Origin: CAZAYB01 sp964489215
GTDB lineage: Bacteria > Planctomycetota > Phycisphaerae > Sedimentisphaerales > Anaerohalosphaeraceae
DNA: 8,009 nucleotides
NCBI GenBank assembly: GCA_964489215.1
Contig: CAZAYB010000138.1
Span: 1-8,009 of the forward strand
Direction: 5' to 3'
The position numbers and the translations under genes were made by a program. Below, one piece after another: positions 6,720 to 8,009 of the stretch (positions within the stretch are counted from its first letter, which is position 1; each line of letters begins with the position of its first letter). A model generated the notes under the pieces. It saw only the letters and a program-made list of their open reading frames with translations. It made no database searches and was not told the DNA's origin.

Positions 6720-7886
6720 ATGTTAAAGACACTTAAGTTAACAAGTATCGTGGTTTCGGCGGTCAGTGCGGTCGTTGTGGGGGCGGTTGTTTTTCTTGGT
6801 TTCAAGGCTGACAGCGAGAAAGAGGCATTTTTGGAAAAACCCGGAGCGATAGAGATTTTCAAGAAGAGCGAGCGGGCTTTGGCAGAGAGAAAAGATGAGC
6901 AGTCTCTTTTGATGAAGCAGGCAACGGCGTTGTCTAAGCGTTTGAATCCTCCTGCTCCGAAAGTTTCTCAGAGCAGCGGCAAGAGGAGCACTTTTACCCC
7001 CCCTGCCAAGACAGATTATACTCCGGCACCGAGGGCGGCAGTTAATGTTCAGTTTGATCTTGTGGCGACGGCCAAGTACGAGACTGCACCAGATAAATCT
7101 TTGGCATTACTTAAGTTACCGGCAGAGGGTCTGAAGTGGTACAGGCAGGGAGAGAAAGTCGGGCATGTTACCATTGACGAGATCAGGGAAGAAAGCATTG
7201 TTTATCTTCAAAATGAAAACAAGCAGGAACTTTTTATAGAAAAAGAGCCTTCTACGACGGCTCCTCTGCTTAAAAGTGAGGTTGATGAGCAGCTTAAGGA
7301 GATGGGTATAAGCAAGCTTCTAAACGCGGGCAAGGCAGAGAGCGAGCGTGAAAATAATGCTTCTACCGCAGTTTCGAGGCAAAGGGACAGGAATGATGGG
7401 CAAATATCGGTTCCTGCTGAGCCGGGTTCGAGGAGACAGGTTGGGACATCAAGGCCAAATAAAAACGTTCAGGCATCGGCAGTTCCTGAAAATCTGCCTG
7501 ATGAGCCATCTCTTGAGAAGCAGCTTGAGCTTATGGACCAGAATATAAGCGAGATTGAGACTATGATTAAGGAGATGGGTAAGGGTCAAAGCAGTAACGA
7601 TCTTGATAAGCTCGTGATGGGTCAGCTTTTGCTTACATTGAAGAAGGACAGGGAGAATTTAGTCGAAATGATTGAAAGCGGGGCTACAATAGATGATGTT
7701 AAGGGCAAAAGTGCAGGCGGCAGCGTTAAAGAGCAGGGAAATAAGGCGAGTTCTGAAAAAGCAGTCGAAAAGATCGAGGATGATAACAGGCGTTTTGAAG
7801 AGCTTGAGGAAATGGATGAAGAAGAAGCTCTTGAGAAGCGTGAAGAAATGCTCAGAAGGTCCAGGGCGCGGCGGCCAAGGGAGTAA
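6720..7886 (+). CDS. Membrane-anchored protein with GspC/PilP-like HR domain and charged coiled-coil tail
   Basis: The 388-residue product has a single N-terminal transmembrane helix (about 8-28) and would place the rest in the periplasm. Residues about 31-72 are helical and charged. A Pro/Ser/Thr-rich linker follows (76-106). A compact domain at about 108-173 reads QFDLVATAKY, then SLALLKLP, WYRQGEKVG, and VTIDEIREESIVYLQNE. This order of strands matches the HR domain of GspC (type II secretion) and PilP (type IV pili), which binds the N-terminal domain of the secretin. From 264 to about 322 the sequence looks like a coiled coil. Residues 345-388 are dominated by Glu, Lys and Arg and end in a very basic stretch. 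There is no PDZ domain as in typical GspC. An in-frame TAA at 6711-6713 fixes the ATG at 6720, with GGTAAGAG as a modest ribosome site. The family assignment is by pattern only. The closest alternative is an unrelated secretion accessory protein. Confidence 0.7.
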   Translation: MLKTLKLTSIVVSAVSAVVVGAVVFLGFKADSEKEAFLEKPGAIEIFKKSERALAERKDEQSLLMKQATALSKRLNPPAPKVSQSSGKRSTFTPPAKTDYTPAPRAAVNVQFDLVATAKYETAPDKSLALLKLPAEGLKWYRQGEKVGHVTIDEIREESIVYLQNENKQELFIEKEPSTTAPLLKSEVDEQLKEMGISKLLNAGKAESERENNASTAVSRQRDRNDGQISVPAEPGSRRQVGTSRPNKNVQASAVPENLPDEPSLEKQLELMDQNISEIETMIKEMGKGQSSNDLDKLVMGQLLLTLKKDRENLVEMIESGATIDDVKGKSAGGSVKEQGNKASSEKAVEKIEDDNRRFEELEEMDEEEALEKREEMLRRSRARRPRE

Positions 7887-8009
7887 AAGCCATTATGTGG
7901 TGAAATTCATTTCATTCAGTCTTTGCAGCAGAGAGTCTACGTTTTTAGAGCATATCAATAAATGATGCGGCTGAGGTTTGCGGTCAGATTTTAATAATAT
8001 GGGGAACTT
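7887..8009. other. Noncoding tail of the window
   Basis: No supported gene. The only hairpin is weak and AT-rich (TGAAATTCATTTCA, near 7901-7914) with no T-run, so it is not called a terminator. An ATG at 7999-8001 is followed by only two codons and has no ribosome site. GGGGAA at 8001-8006 could equally be the ribosome site of a gene just beyond the edge. Confidence 0.4.

Noticed and set aside
7693..7965. Plus-strand open frame of 90 codons at the right end
   Set aside because: It overlaps the charged tail of the GspC/PilP-like gene in another frame, has no ribosome site and shows only Arg/Lys-rich composition typical of a shifted frame.
1..8009. CRISPR arrays, tRNA or rRNA genes, insertion sequences, attachment sites
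   Set aside because: I saw no regularly spaced repeats, no tRNA-like cloverleaf, no rRNA-like sequence, no transposase or integrase motifs and no terminal inverted repeats flanking any gene.

Overview
The window looks like a chromosomal segment of a Gram-negative bacterium of moderate to low GC. My best guess is the Planctomycetota (Phycisphaerae/Sedimentisphaerales type). That guess rests on the DUF1573 lipoprotein, a secreted protein with a propeller-like start, and a GspC/PilP-like inner-membrane protein with a long charged tail. No marker gene is present, so the taxonomy is inference.

Layout. (1) Positions 1-289, minus strand: the 5' end of a gene for an exported protein, cut by the window edge. 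It has a perfect Shine-Dalgarno and a near-consensus promoter at 377-404. (2) Positions 429-5193, minus strand: a tight four-gene glycan cassette. In transcription order it encodes a GT2 polyprenyl-phosphate sugar synthase (DPM1/GtrB/ArnC type), a 641-residue GT-C (GT39/ArnT-like) membrane glycosyltransferase, a class I SAM methyltransferase and a GT4 glycosyltransferase. The spacings are 2 nt, a 4-nt ATGA overlap and 21 nt. (3) Positions 5194-5430: a divergent control region with a good minus-strand promoter (5280-5308), a plausible plus-strand promoter (5340-5368) and a 20-bp near-perfect palindrome (5243-5262) that sits in the early transcribed region of the cassette. (4) Positions 5431-6561, plus strand: a probable lipoprotein with a DUF1573 domain. 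(5) Positions 6720-7886, plus strand: a single-pass membrane protein with a domain resembling the GspC/PilP HR domain, followed by a coiled-coil and highly charged C-terminus. The remaining 123 bases hold no gene I can support.

How the genes may work together. The GT2 enzyme would charge a polyprenyl phosphate with a sugar on the cytoplasmic face. The GT-C enzyme would then use that lipid-linked sugar on the outer face of the membrane. The GT4 enzyme and the methyltransferase would extend or modify a surface glycan. No flippase, polymerase or ligase is in view, so the final acceptor (lipid, polysaccharide or protein) is unknown. The two plus-strand genes encode envelope proteins and have no obvious biochemical tie to the cassette beyond sharing its divergent control region.

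I did not find a clearly new system. The items most worth checking are the palindrome in the divergent region, the orphan GspC/PilP-like protein with its unusual C-terminus, the A9 tract at the start of the GT-C gene, and a G-over-C excess on the plus strand that persists across genes on both strands.
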